From contig DASZZX010000294.1 in assembly GCA_036260415.1 (NCBI GenBank), forward strand, positions 1-21,937: a stretch of DNA of 21,937 nucleotides, read 5' to 3'. Every line of letters begins with the position of its first letter. Within the stretch, counting starts at the first letter, position 1. The DNA is from DASZZX01 sp036260415 (GTDB lineage Bacteria; Actinomycetota; Nitriliruptoria; Nitriliruptorales; JAHWKO01). This document shows positions 15,401-21,937 of the stretch, one piece after another. The notes under the pieces were generated by a model. That model made no database searches. It saw only the letters and a list, made by a program, of their open reading frames with translations, and was not told the origin of the DNA. The translations under genes were made by a program, and so were the position numbers.

Positions 15401-16263
15401 TCCACCTGACCGCTGGACGCATGGCGGAGCTGGAGGAGGTCGCCTGGCGCGGCGTCGAGCGTGCCCGCGAGACGCGCGACCGCCGCGAGCGGCTCGGGGC
15501 ACCCTGGTGGGTGGTGTTCGCGATGCTGGCCGGCCCGACGCCGGTCCCCGCGTGCATCGCGGCCTGCGAGGACGTCCTCGACGTCGGCGGGCTCACCCAC
15601 CTCGGGGTGCTGGCCGCGCTGGGCCACTTCCGGGCGATGCTCGGGGCGATCGACGAGGGACGACGGCTCGTGCACCGGGCCCGCGAGCTGCTGCGGGAAC
15701 GCATCCGCCTCCCCCGTCCGCTGACGTTCATCGCCCAGCAGCAGGCCGGCATCGAGCTGTTGGCCGGGGAGGCGCGAGCCGCGGTCGGTGTCCTGCGCGA
15801 GGCGCTGGACGTCGCGCTGCGGGTCACCGAGCGGGACGACGCCAGCCAGATCGCGGCGCAGCTGTCGCTCCTTCTCGCCGACCTGGGGGAGACCGTGGAG
15901 GCGCGGAGGCTGGCGGACCTGGCCGAGGAGCAGGCGCCCAGCGAGAGCGTCACCGCGCGGGCGCTCACCCGGGCGGCGGTCGCTCGCATCAGGCTGGACG
16001 CCGGGGACCTCGCGGGTGCCGAGGCCCTGATCCGCGGGGCGCTGGACGCCGTCCCCGCCGACATGCTCGACCTGCGCGCGCAGCTCCACCTGCGACTGGC
16101 GGAGGTCGTGGCCGCTGCCGGCCGCGTGCAGGAGGCGCGATCCATCACGCAGCGGGCGGTCGACCTCTACACCGCGAAGGGCAACCTGGTCGGAGCGGAA
16201 CGCGCCGGGGCGCTCTCCGATCGTGCGTCGCAGCGATCCGATGCGAACGGTCCAGCGCACTAG
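12430..16263 (+). CDS. SARP/BTAD regulator fused to cyclase-like, ATPase and TPR domains
   Basis: Encodes 1277 residues from GTG, with GGGAGG (12417-12422) 7 nt upstream. Order of domains: OmpR-type winged helix (1-90, MEFRLLGPLEVV...LIDALWGEHPP), BTAD helical domain (95-245), class III cyclase-like domain (268-440), STAND/AAA ATPase with Walker A GDAGIGKS at 488-495 and an acidic Walker B (VVVVVEDAHW, E598-D599), then TPR-like helices from about 860 to the end. The two cyclase metal Asp are present (D280, D323). However, the base-contacting Lys position is Q318 and the transition-state Asn position is T396; R400 remains, so cyclase activity is probably lost. Such proteins are ATP-dependent activators of neighbouring genes, so the divergent barrel-protein pair is the obvious target. 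Confidence 0.93.
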   Translation: MEFRLLGPLEVVDGDRPVALPRGRARSLLALLALRPGEVQATDRLIDALWGEHPPPTAATALQGHISTLRKRLEPDRGAGDEPAIIVTHLAGYVLAVGPEQVDAARFRRLVERALAAFAVERADELRQALALWRGPALADFAYEPFAQTPIAALEELRAVALEARIGADLELGRHAEVVAEVGELVAEHPLREDLRGHLMVALYRCGRQTRALEVYRDARRYLVEELGVEPGPRLRALDRAILDHDPSLDAPVTVGSRPDVATGPWLGVDRRNVTVVVVDVSPAASAGGGDPEVARPVVGRAHEAVRAALGAHGGAVQGVVGDTVVAVFGLPVAHEDDAGRALRAAAEIRRDLARLNGEAASGSGLRLSARLGISSGEVVVDPAAGAAASSGPPVTLASRLQQLADEGEVLLDEATRRLVQPVALLEPVAGPAGTPAAWRLVDVVAPPVGLAPNDTPLVGREPELAGLIDARDRAIHEGRARLVTVLGDAGIGKSRLARAFVAQLPDDVRVAVGRCRAYGRATTFRPLREIARDLAGGADSGDVTVPGAAGEDPDAALIAAAVGLSDEPVQRPAELFAAVRRLLERISHDHPLVVVVEDAHWAQPTLLDLVEYLADEVQGPVLLVCLARPELLEQRPRWASGLAAAATVQLGPLPAPESRQLVTARLAGRLLAPETMGQVLAMGQGNPLFLEQLLAALREDQELTIPPTVQALLTARLDRLGPAERDLLRCASVIGVDVPLDALATLVPDGVRPYLDRHLAALSGKELIRPWPQADGRRGFDFGHVLIQQAAYRSLTRGTRAELHERLADWLDVTGGAGGAAGRAEVEELVGHHLEQAVLHRRELGRSDAGTAALAVRAGELLAAAGLRAYDRFDVPAAEDLLSRARRLLPREHPDRPAVLRRLTEAYPVMGRPGDAEEAFAERLELAERDGDEAALRSVRLERLRFRLITGPDPIPLATIQREVEEALAAFRRAGDAVGVSQAHYVLARVHLTAGRMAELEEVAWRGVERARETRDRRERLGAPWWVVFAMLAGPTPVPACIAACEDVLDVGGLTHLGVLAALGHFRAMLGAIDEGRRLVHRARELLRERIRLPRPLTFIAQQQAGIELLAGEARAAVGVLREALDVALRVTERDDASQIAAQLSLLLADLGETVEARRLADLAEEQAPSESVTARALTRAAVARIRLDAGDLAGAEALIRGALDAVPADMLDLRAQLHLRLAEVVAAAGRVQEARSITQRAVDLYTAKGNLVGAERAGALSDRASQRSDANGPAH

Positions 16264-16275
16264 CGGCCGTCGGGC

Positions 16276-16330
16276 ACGGATCGGGGAGCGGTCGGCCGGG
16301 GATGCCGGCCGAACCCTCCACGATCCTCCG
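16276..16330. repeat. Palindromic intergenic repeat, copy C
   Basis: Begins ACGGATCGGGGAG and ends CTCCACGATCCTCCG. The core stem is TCGGCCGG (16292-16299) / CCGGCCGA (16305-16312); the outer arms match each other at 19 of 22 positions when folded. It starts 12 bp after the SARP-gene stop, in the same orientation as copies A and B. Confidence 0.72.
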
Positions 16331-16368
16331 CCGGCGCTACCGACCTGCGCGTCGGGACGTCGAGGTCG

Positions 16369-16850
16369 TCACGTCGGGTGTGGCCGCTCGCGCCGGCCTG
16401 GTCCCTTCGTGCTGGTCCCGATGGTGACCTCGGCGTGCAGCACGGCGCCGGGGCGTCCGCCCGATCGCTCGCGGAGCATGCCGTCCAGCACCTGCTGCAC
16501 AGCCGTCACCTGCTGGGGGTGAGACCGGCGGTCAGTCGCGCCTCCAGTGCGTTGCCGCTGGTCACCGCGTCCCAGAGGTGCCTCGCCGAGTCGAACGCCA
16601 TCTCCCAGGTGTCCACCTCGACCTGCACGTCGACGAGTCCGGCCCGGGTCATCTCGTGGCGGAGCCGCTCGGGTCGACCGCGTGGAACGGCTGTGGGACG
16701 GCGGGGAACCGGATCGCGCCGGGGACGGTCGCCTGCACCGCCGCCATGACGTCGGCGAGGTGCTCCGCCTTGCCCGGGGCAGGGAGGGGGGCGATCGCCA
16801 CCCTCTCACCGGGCTGGGTGACCCGCACGAGCTCGCACGAACCGCGGACA
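16369..16850 (-). pseudogene. SAM-dependent methyltransferase remnant, 5'-truncated and frameshifted
   Basis: Three consecutive reverse-strand pieces in different frames together read as the C-terminal half of a class I SAM-dependent methyltransferase. They are CELVRVTQPGERVAIAPLPA...HAVD (about 16850-16670), then RLRHEMTRAGLVDVQVEVDTWEMAF...TSGN (about 16675-16515), then QQVTAVQQVLDGMLRERSGG...VTIG ending at 16369. The N-terminal Rossmann half with the SAM-binding glycine motif is absent, and no start codon or ribosome site remains. The missing half would lie where the insertion-sequence remnant begins, 50 bp further on, and it is not found on the far side of that element. Clearly non-functional. 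Confidence 0.75.
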
Positions 16851-16972
16851 CCCCGGTCGCGGATGCTTGGTGGGGACGCGTGCGGTCTCGATGCTCGAGG
16901 TGTCTAACCCAACCGAGCGGTCGAGGCCGTACGCATGTGCCAAGCCAGCCCTGTCGAGGGTGGAGCGGGCTG

Positions 16973-18140
16973 TTGCTTGCACTGGCCGAGTTCATCCTGA
17001 GCGACGCACACATCGACGTTGACGGCGAGCTCGTCGTCGAAGTCGAGCTGTTTCGCGACGTGCAGCCGTGCCCACGGTGGGGGTCCATCGAGCTGCATCG
17101 AGTGCACGACCGGCGTACCCACACGGTGCGCACCTGCCCGTCGCTGGACGGGCGACGAGACTGCGGTGGCGCAAGCGGCTGTGGCGTGTGTCGAGGGCTG
17201 CGCCCTTCGCGGAGCGAACGGCGTCGATCGCGCCCGGGGCGGTGTGGTCTCGGGCGGCGGTGGCGATGTCGGAGGACAACATCCCGATCGACACCATCCG
17301 CAAGTCCTTGGGTGTCGGCTGGAACACTGTCATGCGCGCCGTGGTCGCAGCGGCCGAGCTCGTCGCCAAGCTCTCGCCGACACGGGTCGGGATCGACGCG
17401 ACGGTGATGACCACCGGCCGGCTGGCGACCCGGCGCCGGCAGTTGCTGACCGCGCTGGTGTGCCTCGACACGTCGCTGGTCGTCGCGGTCGTCCAGGGCC
17501 GCGATCGGGCCGCTGCGACGCGTCTGGTGGTCGACCTTGCGCCTGACGCTGAGGTCGTGGCGTGCGATCTGTTCTCGGGGTTCAAGTCCGCCGCCGACAC
17601 CCGCGAGGGTGCGGTCGTGGTCGCGGACGTGTCCCTTGATCCGGCTCGGGCTCCAAGCCCTGGACGAGGTCCGCCGTCGACGGCAGCAGCAGATCCACGG
17701 CCACGCGGCCACAAGCACGACCCGCTGTTCGGGCTTCGCCGGGTCCTGCGGGTCGCACAGCAACGGCTGGACCCTGCGACCGTCGAGCGCATCTTCGAGC
17801 GGCTCGGCGAGGCGGACACCGACGACGAGGTGGGTGCAGCCTGGGTCGCGGTCGACCTGCTCCGACGCGTCTACCAAGCGCCCGACCGCACACCGCCCAC
17901 CGCCGGCTCGTGACCTTCTACCAGTGGGCCGCCACCGCCGAGGTCGACGAGGTCACCCGGCTCGCGCGCACGCTCGACACTTGGCAGGATCAGCTGCTCG
18001 CCTTCTTCGACACCCGCGCCTCGAACGCGCCGACGGAGAGCGCGAACGTCAAGATCAAGTCGATCCGACGAGCGGCCCGCGGCTTCCGCAACTGCGGCAA
18101 CGACCGCGCCCACATCTCCTCCACGCCGGCCAACCGCGTA
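16973..18140 (+). pseudogene. ISL3-family transposase, broken by several frameshifts
   Basis: The ISL3 transposase order is preserved across three frames: an N-terminal zinc-finger part (VDGELVVEVELFRDVQPCPRWGS, where one finger Cys is now Trp), RLRWRKRLWRVSRAAPFAER, then SEDNIPIDTIRKSLGVGWNTVMRAV. The DDE core follows (VGIDATVMTTGRLATRRRQ; VVACDLFSGFKS), then LIRLGLQALDEVRRRRQQQIHGH, HKHDPLFGLRRVLR, and the final Glu motif APTESANVKIKSIRRAARGF. Frame changes fall near 17150, 17633, 17700 and 17895. All three catalytic acidic residues survive, but no single frame joins them. Start and end are approximate. Confidence 0.88.
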
Positions 18141-18197
18141 GGGTCCCCACCACCACGACAATCAGGCCCTACAACCTCACCATCGCGGCGTGACCCA

Positions 18198-18216
18198 CTT
18201 CAGTGGGGAAGACCCC
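18198..18216 (-). repeat. Right terminal inverted repeat of the ISL3 remnant
   Basis: CTTCAGTGGGGAAGACCCC on the + strand. It lies 12 bp from the stop codon of the giant repeat protein gene, so that stop is native and not supplied by the insertion. Confidence 0.65.
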
Positions 18217-18228
18217 AGATGATGGAAG

Positions 18229-21200
18229 TCAGCCGGTCTTCGAGTCCCGGTAGAGGGTGACACCCTCCATGCGGGCGTAGTCGATGCGCACGAGGGCGCC
18301 ACCGACCCGCCTGTACTCGACGAACACGGTGCCGGAGCCTTTCACCGTGCTGCCGACATCGGACATGTGCGCCCGGCCGGTGCCGTCCCGAACGCGCAGT
18401 TCGTCCCCGAAGCGGCGGGTGTCGGGGTCTTCGGCGTCGACGAACACGACCGGGGCGGCGTTGTCGTACGCAGTGACGTCGAGGATGTCCGAGCCGTTGT
18501 CCGTGGCTGCGACGAGCTTCTCGGTCGTCGCGACGACGACGCGGGCGACGAGGCGGAAGGCCAGCGGGTCGGACGGGTTCGGATGCACGGTGACCTCGGC
18601 GAGGGGTGTGGTGAGGTGCAACGTGACGAGGTCGCCGTCGACGGTGCCGTTCACGATGACCTCGTCGGTGCCGGCGGCGGGGTCGAGCACGAGCTCGGCG
18701 ACGTCGGTGAAGGTGTGCAGGGTGTTGCTGCCGCGCTGGTCGATGGCGCAGGTCGTCGACGTGCCGCCGCCGCCCGGCGACCCGGTGACGTACGCCCGGC
18801 CGTCACGCATGCCGAGCGGGTCGTAGCACAGCGCATCATCGACCGGTGTGCCGATCTCCGTGAGGCTCTGACCGGCGACGTCGGTCGAGAGGTGCTCGAC
18901 CCCGGGGAAGAAGACCGTGCCGCCGTACCCGGTAAGATCCGCCGCGCCGAGGTTGACGGTGACCGGTCCCGTCGCCCCGATCATCGTCAGTTTGTCGGCC
19001 CGGTCGGGGCCGCTGCCGTCGGTGCGCAGCGTCGTGAACGGCAGTGGGCCGGTCAGCGTGAAGGCGTCGTCGCCGTCGAACCCGTTGAGGGTGAGGGCCG
19101 CCACGCTGTCGGGCACGAACGGCACGCGACTATTCAGCCGCACCGTGCCGGTGCCGGCCGCGACGTCGAAGAGGTCGCTGGCCGCACCGGCGCCGTACGT
19201 CGCGTTGTCGACCCGCCCGCCATCGGCGTCGACGAGCCGCACGCTGCCCTGCCCGAGTCGCTGGAACCGCACCGGCACGAGCGCCTCGACCCGCACCTCG
19301 CCGCTGTCGTCGGTGGCGCCGGGGGTGACGACGGCGCGCTGGACGCCGCTCGGGGTGACCACGCGCAGCTCGTCGTCGCCGAGCCGGCCGTCGAGCAGGA
19401 CCGACTCGGTGGCGGTGAAGTTCACCGCCGTCTGGTGCCCGAGCAGGGTGACGAGGCCGGCGTCGGCCGCGGTCGGCTCCACCCGCAGGCTACGGGTGAC
19501 CCCGGGCACGTCCTCGACGACGAGCTCGTCGGTCGTCGCCGGGTCGCCGCCGAGCACCTCGACGAGGGTGGGGTCGCCGAGGGCGAGGTACGACAGGCTG
19601 AAGGCGTCGTGGCCGCCGCGTCCGTCGACGGTGAGACTCGGGTAGCCGTGGTGCTCGACGACGGCGCCGCCGTTGACGCGGACCTGGGGAGGGACGGCGT
19701 TGCCGAGCGTCACCGTGTCGGCGTCGTTCGTGCCACGCACGGTCAGCGCTCCCGTGCCGTCGCCGTCGACGTCGAGCGTCTCGGTTTCGGCGAACCCCAC
19801 CGCCCCGCCGGGGGTCTGCACCAGCCCGTTCGTCGGGGAGACGTCGTAGGTGACCGTCGCCGATGGGCTGACGAGCACGAGCCGGTCCCCGGCGCCGGTC
19901 GGGGCGCCCCCGGCGACGGTGAGGGCGGCGGGCCCGCCCGTGCCGGTCAGCGTGGTCGTGTCGGCGCCGTCGCCGCCGAGGACCTCCAGCGCCTCGGTGG
20001 CGGCGGGCAGCGACAGCGGCAGCAACGTCGCAACCTTCACGATGGTCGGGTCGCCGCGGGTGATCCCGACCGAGTCGTCGGCGGAGCGGCCGTGCACGAC
20101 GATGCGATCGGCGCCGTCCGCCCCGTCGGTCGTGAGCCTGCCGCCCACGCCGGCCAGCCGCAGCTCCGCCGGGTCACCATCACGCGTGACGATGCCGGCG
20201 GCCTCCCCGGTCGGGGTGTAGCGCAGCACGTCCGGCCCGGACCCGCCGAGCACCTTCGTGTCCGCCGGTGCGTCGACGTGGACCCGCTCGACGCCGTTGT
20301 GGCGAATGGAGGCGAAGCCGGGGGCGGATACGGTGGCCGCCCCGAGGTCCGCGGTGGTGGCCCGGGCACCGGCGGCCACGCGCAGCACGTCGCCGCTGTC
20401 GGGTCCGGCGCCGTCGGTGACGACCCCCGCCGCGCCGCCCACCCCCGGGAAGGGGTGGTCGACCGGCACGTTGAACGTGTCCGAGCCGTCGAAGCCGTCG
20501 AGGCGCAGGGTGTGCACCGCCGGCGTGTGCACCGGCACCTGGCTGTTCAGGCGGACCGTCCCGGGGCCGTCGACCGAGAACACGTCGCTGCCGGACAGCC
20601 CGCGGTAGGTGAACGCGTCGAGGCGTCCACCGTCGTCGGTGAGGCGGATCGCCCCGGCGCCGAGACCACCGAAGGTCAGGGGCGGGGTGGCGGTTGCAGC
20701 GCCGGCACCGTCGGCGAAGCGCAGTGCGCCGCTGTCGGCGGTCGTGCCCGGCTCCAGCACGAGCGTGCCGGTGATGGGGGTAGAGTTCACGACGAGGGTG
20801 TCAGCCGACGGCAGTGAGGTACGCCCGTCGAGGACGGCCGCCTCCGTCGACGACAGCGCGACGGGTGGCGCCCCGGCGACGACAACGTCGGCAGCGGCCA
20901 CCCCGGTCGGCCGGTAGGTCAGGCTCTCGCCCAACGTCGTGCCGTTGACCGTGACGCTGTCGGACGCCTCGCCGCCGGCCACGGCGATGCGGGTGACCCC
21001 CGTCGTCGTCTTGGGGGTGGCGTGCACCTGGTCGTTGCCGCTGCCGGCATCGACAGCCAGGGTGGGGAAGCCGGTGAACGCGATGTGCGCGCCGGCGTCG
21101 ACGGTGACCGCGTTGCCGACCTGGGTGATGACGTCCTCCCCAGAGGAGGCGTGCACGGTCAGCGCGCCGGTCGAGTCACCCTCGAGGCTGATCGCCTCGA

Positions 21201-21937
21201 GGTCGGTGAACCCGATCGCCGGGCCTGTGGGCTCGACGCGGCCGCCGGAGCCGCCGGGCTGGAGGCGGACCGCGGCGTCGGTGACCTGCGGGGTGACGTC
21301 GAGCCGGTCGGCGGCCGGGTCGTTGCCCCCGTATACGGTGAAGGAGGCAGGGCCTCCCGAGCCGGACACGAAGAAGCGGTCCTCGCCAGCGCCGCCGTGC
21401 ACGCTGGCGGCTTCTGTCGCCGCCGTGATCCGTGCCGGGAGGCTGGCACTGATCTGCACGGTGAGCGCGGGCCCCCGGGTGATCGCGATGGTGTCGGCGG
21501 CGGGGGTGCCGACCACGACGACGGTGTCGTTGCCGCCTAGCGGGTCGATCGTGAAGACCTGGGCGACGTCGCTGGCCGACAGCGTCCGCGGCTCACCGTC
21601 CGCGGTGACCGTGCCGGCGTTCGCCCCGGTCGGGATGTAGCGCAGCGTCTGGTCTCCGTCGCCGCCGCGAACGGTGAGGCTGCTGCCGCCCGCGCTGACG
21701 TCGAGCGCTTCGACGTCGGTCGTGGCGAGCGGGGCGAAGCCGGCTTGCTGCACGCCGCCGGTGGCGAGATCGACCGTGACCGGGCTCGTGCCGGTCCCGG
21801 CGAGGGCGAGGACGTCCCGGCCGGCACCGCCGCGCCAGTCCGTCCGCGTCCCGGCGTCGCCGCGGGTCGCGAGGCGGTCGTCGCCGTCGGCGCCTTCGAT
21901 CACGTAGCGGGCGAAGCCGCGGGCGCTGAGCAGGTGC
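18229..21937 (-). CDS. Giant surface-type protein with ~470-residue super-repeats (C-terminal part, 5' end outside window)
   Basis: The frame is open from the window edge, giving about 1235 visible residues; the GTG at 21903 is only an internal valine candidate. The protein is rich in G, D, T and V, with many short beta strands. Equivalent tyrosines in RYIPTG, RYTPTG and CYDPLG show super-repeats of 473 and 465 residues, the third copy being partial. Each repeat contains matching blocks such as VRLNSQVPV / VRLNSRVPF and LDGFDGSDTF / LNGFDGDDAF. Scattered GGxGxD motifs (GGAGED, GGSGPD, GGDGAD) resemble RTX calcium loops but are not in tandem. The C-terminus (ARMEGVTLYRDSKTG) has no LPXTG or membrane helix. 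A secreted or surface adhesin-like role is inferred; the signal peptide would lie outside the window. Confidence 0.85.
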   Translation of the reverse strand, partial: HLLSARGFARYVIEGADGDDRLATRGDAGTRTDWRGGAGRDVLALAGTGTSPVTVDLATGGVQQAGFAPLATTDVEALDVSAGGSSLTVRGGDGDQTLRYIPTGANAGTVTADGEPRTLSASDVAQVFTIDPLGGNDTVVVVGTPAADTIAITRGPALTVQISASLPARITAATEAASVHGGAGEDRFFVSGSGGPASFTVYGGNDPAADRLDVTPQVTDAAVRLQPGGSGGRVEPTGPAIGFTDLEAISLEGDSTGALTVHASSGEDVITQVGNAVTVDAGAHIAFTGFPTLAVDAGSGNDQVHATPKTTTGVTRIAVAGGEASDSVTVNGTTLGESLTYRPTGVAAADVVVAGAPPVALSSTEAAVLDGRTSLPSADTLVVNSTPITGTLVLEPGTTADSGALRFADGAGAATATPPLTFGGLGAGAIRLTDDGGRLDAFTYRGLSGSDVFSVDGPGTVRLNSQVPVHTPAVHTLRLDGFDGSDTFNVPVDHPFPGVGGAAGVVTDGAGPDSGDVLRVAAGARATTADLGAATVSAPGFASIRHNGVERVHVDAPADTKVLGGSGPDVLRYTPTGEAAGIVTRDGDPAELRLAGVGGRLTTDGADGADRIVVHGRSADDSVGITRGDPTIVKVATLLPLSLPAATEALEVLGGDGADTTTLTGTGGPAALTVAGGAPTGAGDRLVLVSPSATVTYDVSPTNGLVQTPGGAVGFAETETLDVDGDGTGALTVRGTNDADTVTLGNAVPPQVRVNGGAVVEHHGYPSLTVDGRGGHDAFSLSYLALGDPTLVEVLGGDPATTDELVVEDVPGVTRSLRVEPTAADAGLVTLLGHQTAVNFTATESVLLDGRLGDDELRVVTPSGVQRAVVTPGATDDSGEVRVEALVPVRFQRLGQGSVRLVDADGGRVDNATYGAGAASDLFDVAAGTGTVRLNSRVPFVPDSVAALTLNGFDGDDAFTLTGPLPFTTLRTDGSGPDRADKLTMIGATGPVTVNLGAADLTGYGGTVFFPGVEHLSTDVAGQSLTEIGTPVDDALCYDPLGMRDGRAYVTGSPGGGGTSTTCAIDQRGSNTLHTFTDVAELVLDPAAGTDEVIVNGTVDGDLVTLHLTTPLAEVTVHPNPSDPLAFRLVARVVVATTEKLVAATDNGSDILDVTAYDNAAPVVFVDAEDPDTRRFGDELRVRDGTGRAHMSDVGSTVKGSGTVFVEYRRVGGALVRIDYARMEGVTLYRDSKTG

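Larger units (their letters stand above)
16899..18216 (+). mobile_element. ISL3-family insertion sequence remnant
   Basis: The right end is well defined: read inward on the reverse strand from 18216 it starts GGGGTCTTCCCCACTGAAG, an ISL3-like terminal repeat containing the small palindrome CCCACTTCAGTGGG. The best left partner is GGTGTCTAACCCAACCGAG at 16899-16917, which matches at only 12 of 19 positions, so the left border is tentative. The resulting ~1.32 kb is a usual ISL3 size. I see no 8-bp target duplication (ATGCTCGA versus AGATGATG). The element is inactive because its transposase is frameshifted. Confidence 0.6.

Noticed and set aside
12576..16427. A 1283-codon open frame overlapping the SARP gene on the + strand, and a 1020-codon reverse-strand frame at 13198-16260
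   Set aside because: Both are dominated by R, G, A, P or low-complexity runs and lack domains. They arise because the high-GC codon bias of the real gene removes stops from the other frames.
16891..18224. Target-site duplication around the ISL3 remnant
   Set aside because: The 8 bp outside each proposed end (ATGCTCGA and AGATGATG) do not match, and the left border is itself uncertain.
18367..20817. An 816-codon + strand frame opposite the giant repeat protein
   Set aside because: It is a mirror of the repetitive Asp/Gly/Val/Thr codons on the other strand. There is no ribosome site or family pattern, and the reverse-strand frame has clear super-repeats.
18229..21937. Classical RTX toxin or adhesin call for the giant protein
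   Set aside because: GGxGxD motifs are isolated and not in tandem nonapeptide arrays, and no type I secretion signal or neighbouring ABC exporter is visible.
1..21937. CRISPR arrays, tRNA or rRNA genes, replication origin, riboswitch
   Set aside because: Looked for by eye; no regularly spaced repeats, cloverleaf-like T-arm and anticodon patterns, or conserved RNA motifs were found. A covariance-model scan was not possible.

Overview
The window is very GC-rich DNA that looks like a member of the Actinomycetota. Supporting this are GTG and TTG starts with strong AGGAGG-type ribosome sites, ECF41 and ECF42 sigma factors, a SARP/BTAD-cyclase-ATPase-TPR regulator and an actinobacterial-type ISL3 transposase. 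A deep-branching lineage is possible, but the sequence alone does not settle this. The region is accessory in character: defence-like, regulatory and surface genes alternate with decayed genes and an insertion-sequence remnant.

Layout from left to right. (1) 45-422 (-): small membrane protein. (2) 714-4097 (+): 1127-aa membrane-anchored NACHT NTPase with a HEAT-repeat tail, resembling bacterial NLR immune proteins. (3) 4288-4797 (+): small membrane protein, convergent with an AlkZ/YcaQ-like winged-helix protein at 4885-6045 (-). (4) 6046-6514: non-coding stretch, then a 120-aa orphan gene ending in a nested hairpin. (5) 6979-10639 (-): two alternative sigma-factor systems and a SnoaL-like gene. 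A DGPF/YCII protein is translationally coupled to an intact ECF42 sigma factor. Beside it, a carboxymuconolactone decarboxylase gene and its coupled ECF41 sigma factor are both broken by frameshifts, although the ECF41-type promoter in front of them is well preserved. (6) 10782-11407 (+): Phd/VapC-type toxin-antitoxin pair, apparently leaderless. (7) 11513-12327 (-): two tandem paralogues of a small dimeric alpha/beta-barrel protein, divergent from the 1277-aa SARP-type regulator at 12430-16263 (+). Two direct repeats with an 11-bp period lie between them. (8) 16369-18216: methyltransferase remnant and ISL3 insertion-sequence remnant, both frameshifted. (9) 18229-21937 (-): 3' part of a giant protein built of ~470-residue super-repeats, running off the window.

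The least expected structure is a family of three ~52-bp imperfect palindromes in the same orientation, at 10688, 11419 and 16276. They lie only in intergenic DNA. Two flank the toxin-antitoxin cassette and the third follows the SARP regulator, so they mark the edges of gene modules. The 11-bp-period repeats upstream of the SARP gene match the geometry of known SARP operators and suggest that this regulator controls the two small barrel proteins, itself, or both.

Three genes over 3.3 kb are open without interruption, while nearly all frameshifts fall at 6.98-8.39 kb and 16.4-18.15 kb. This favours true gene decay over general sequencing error.
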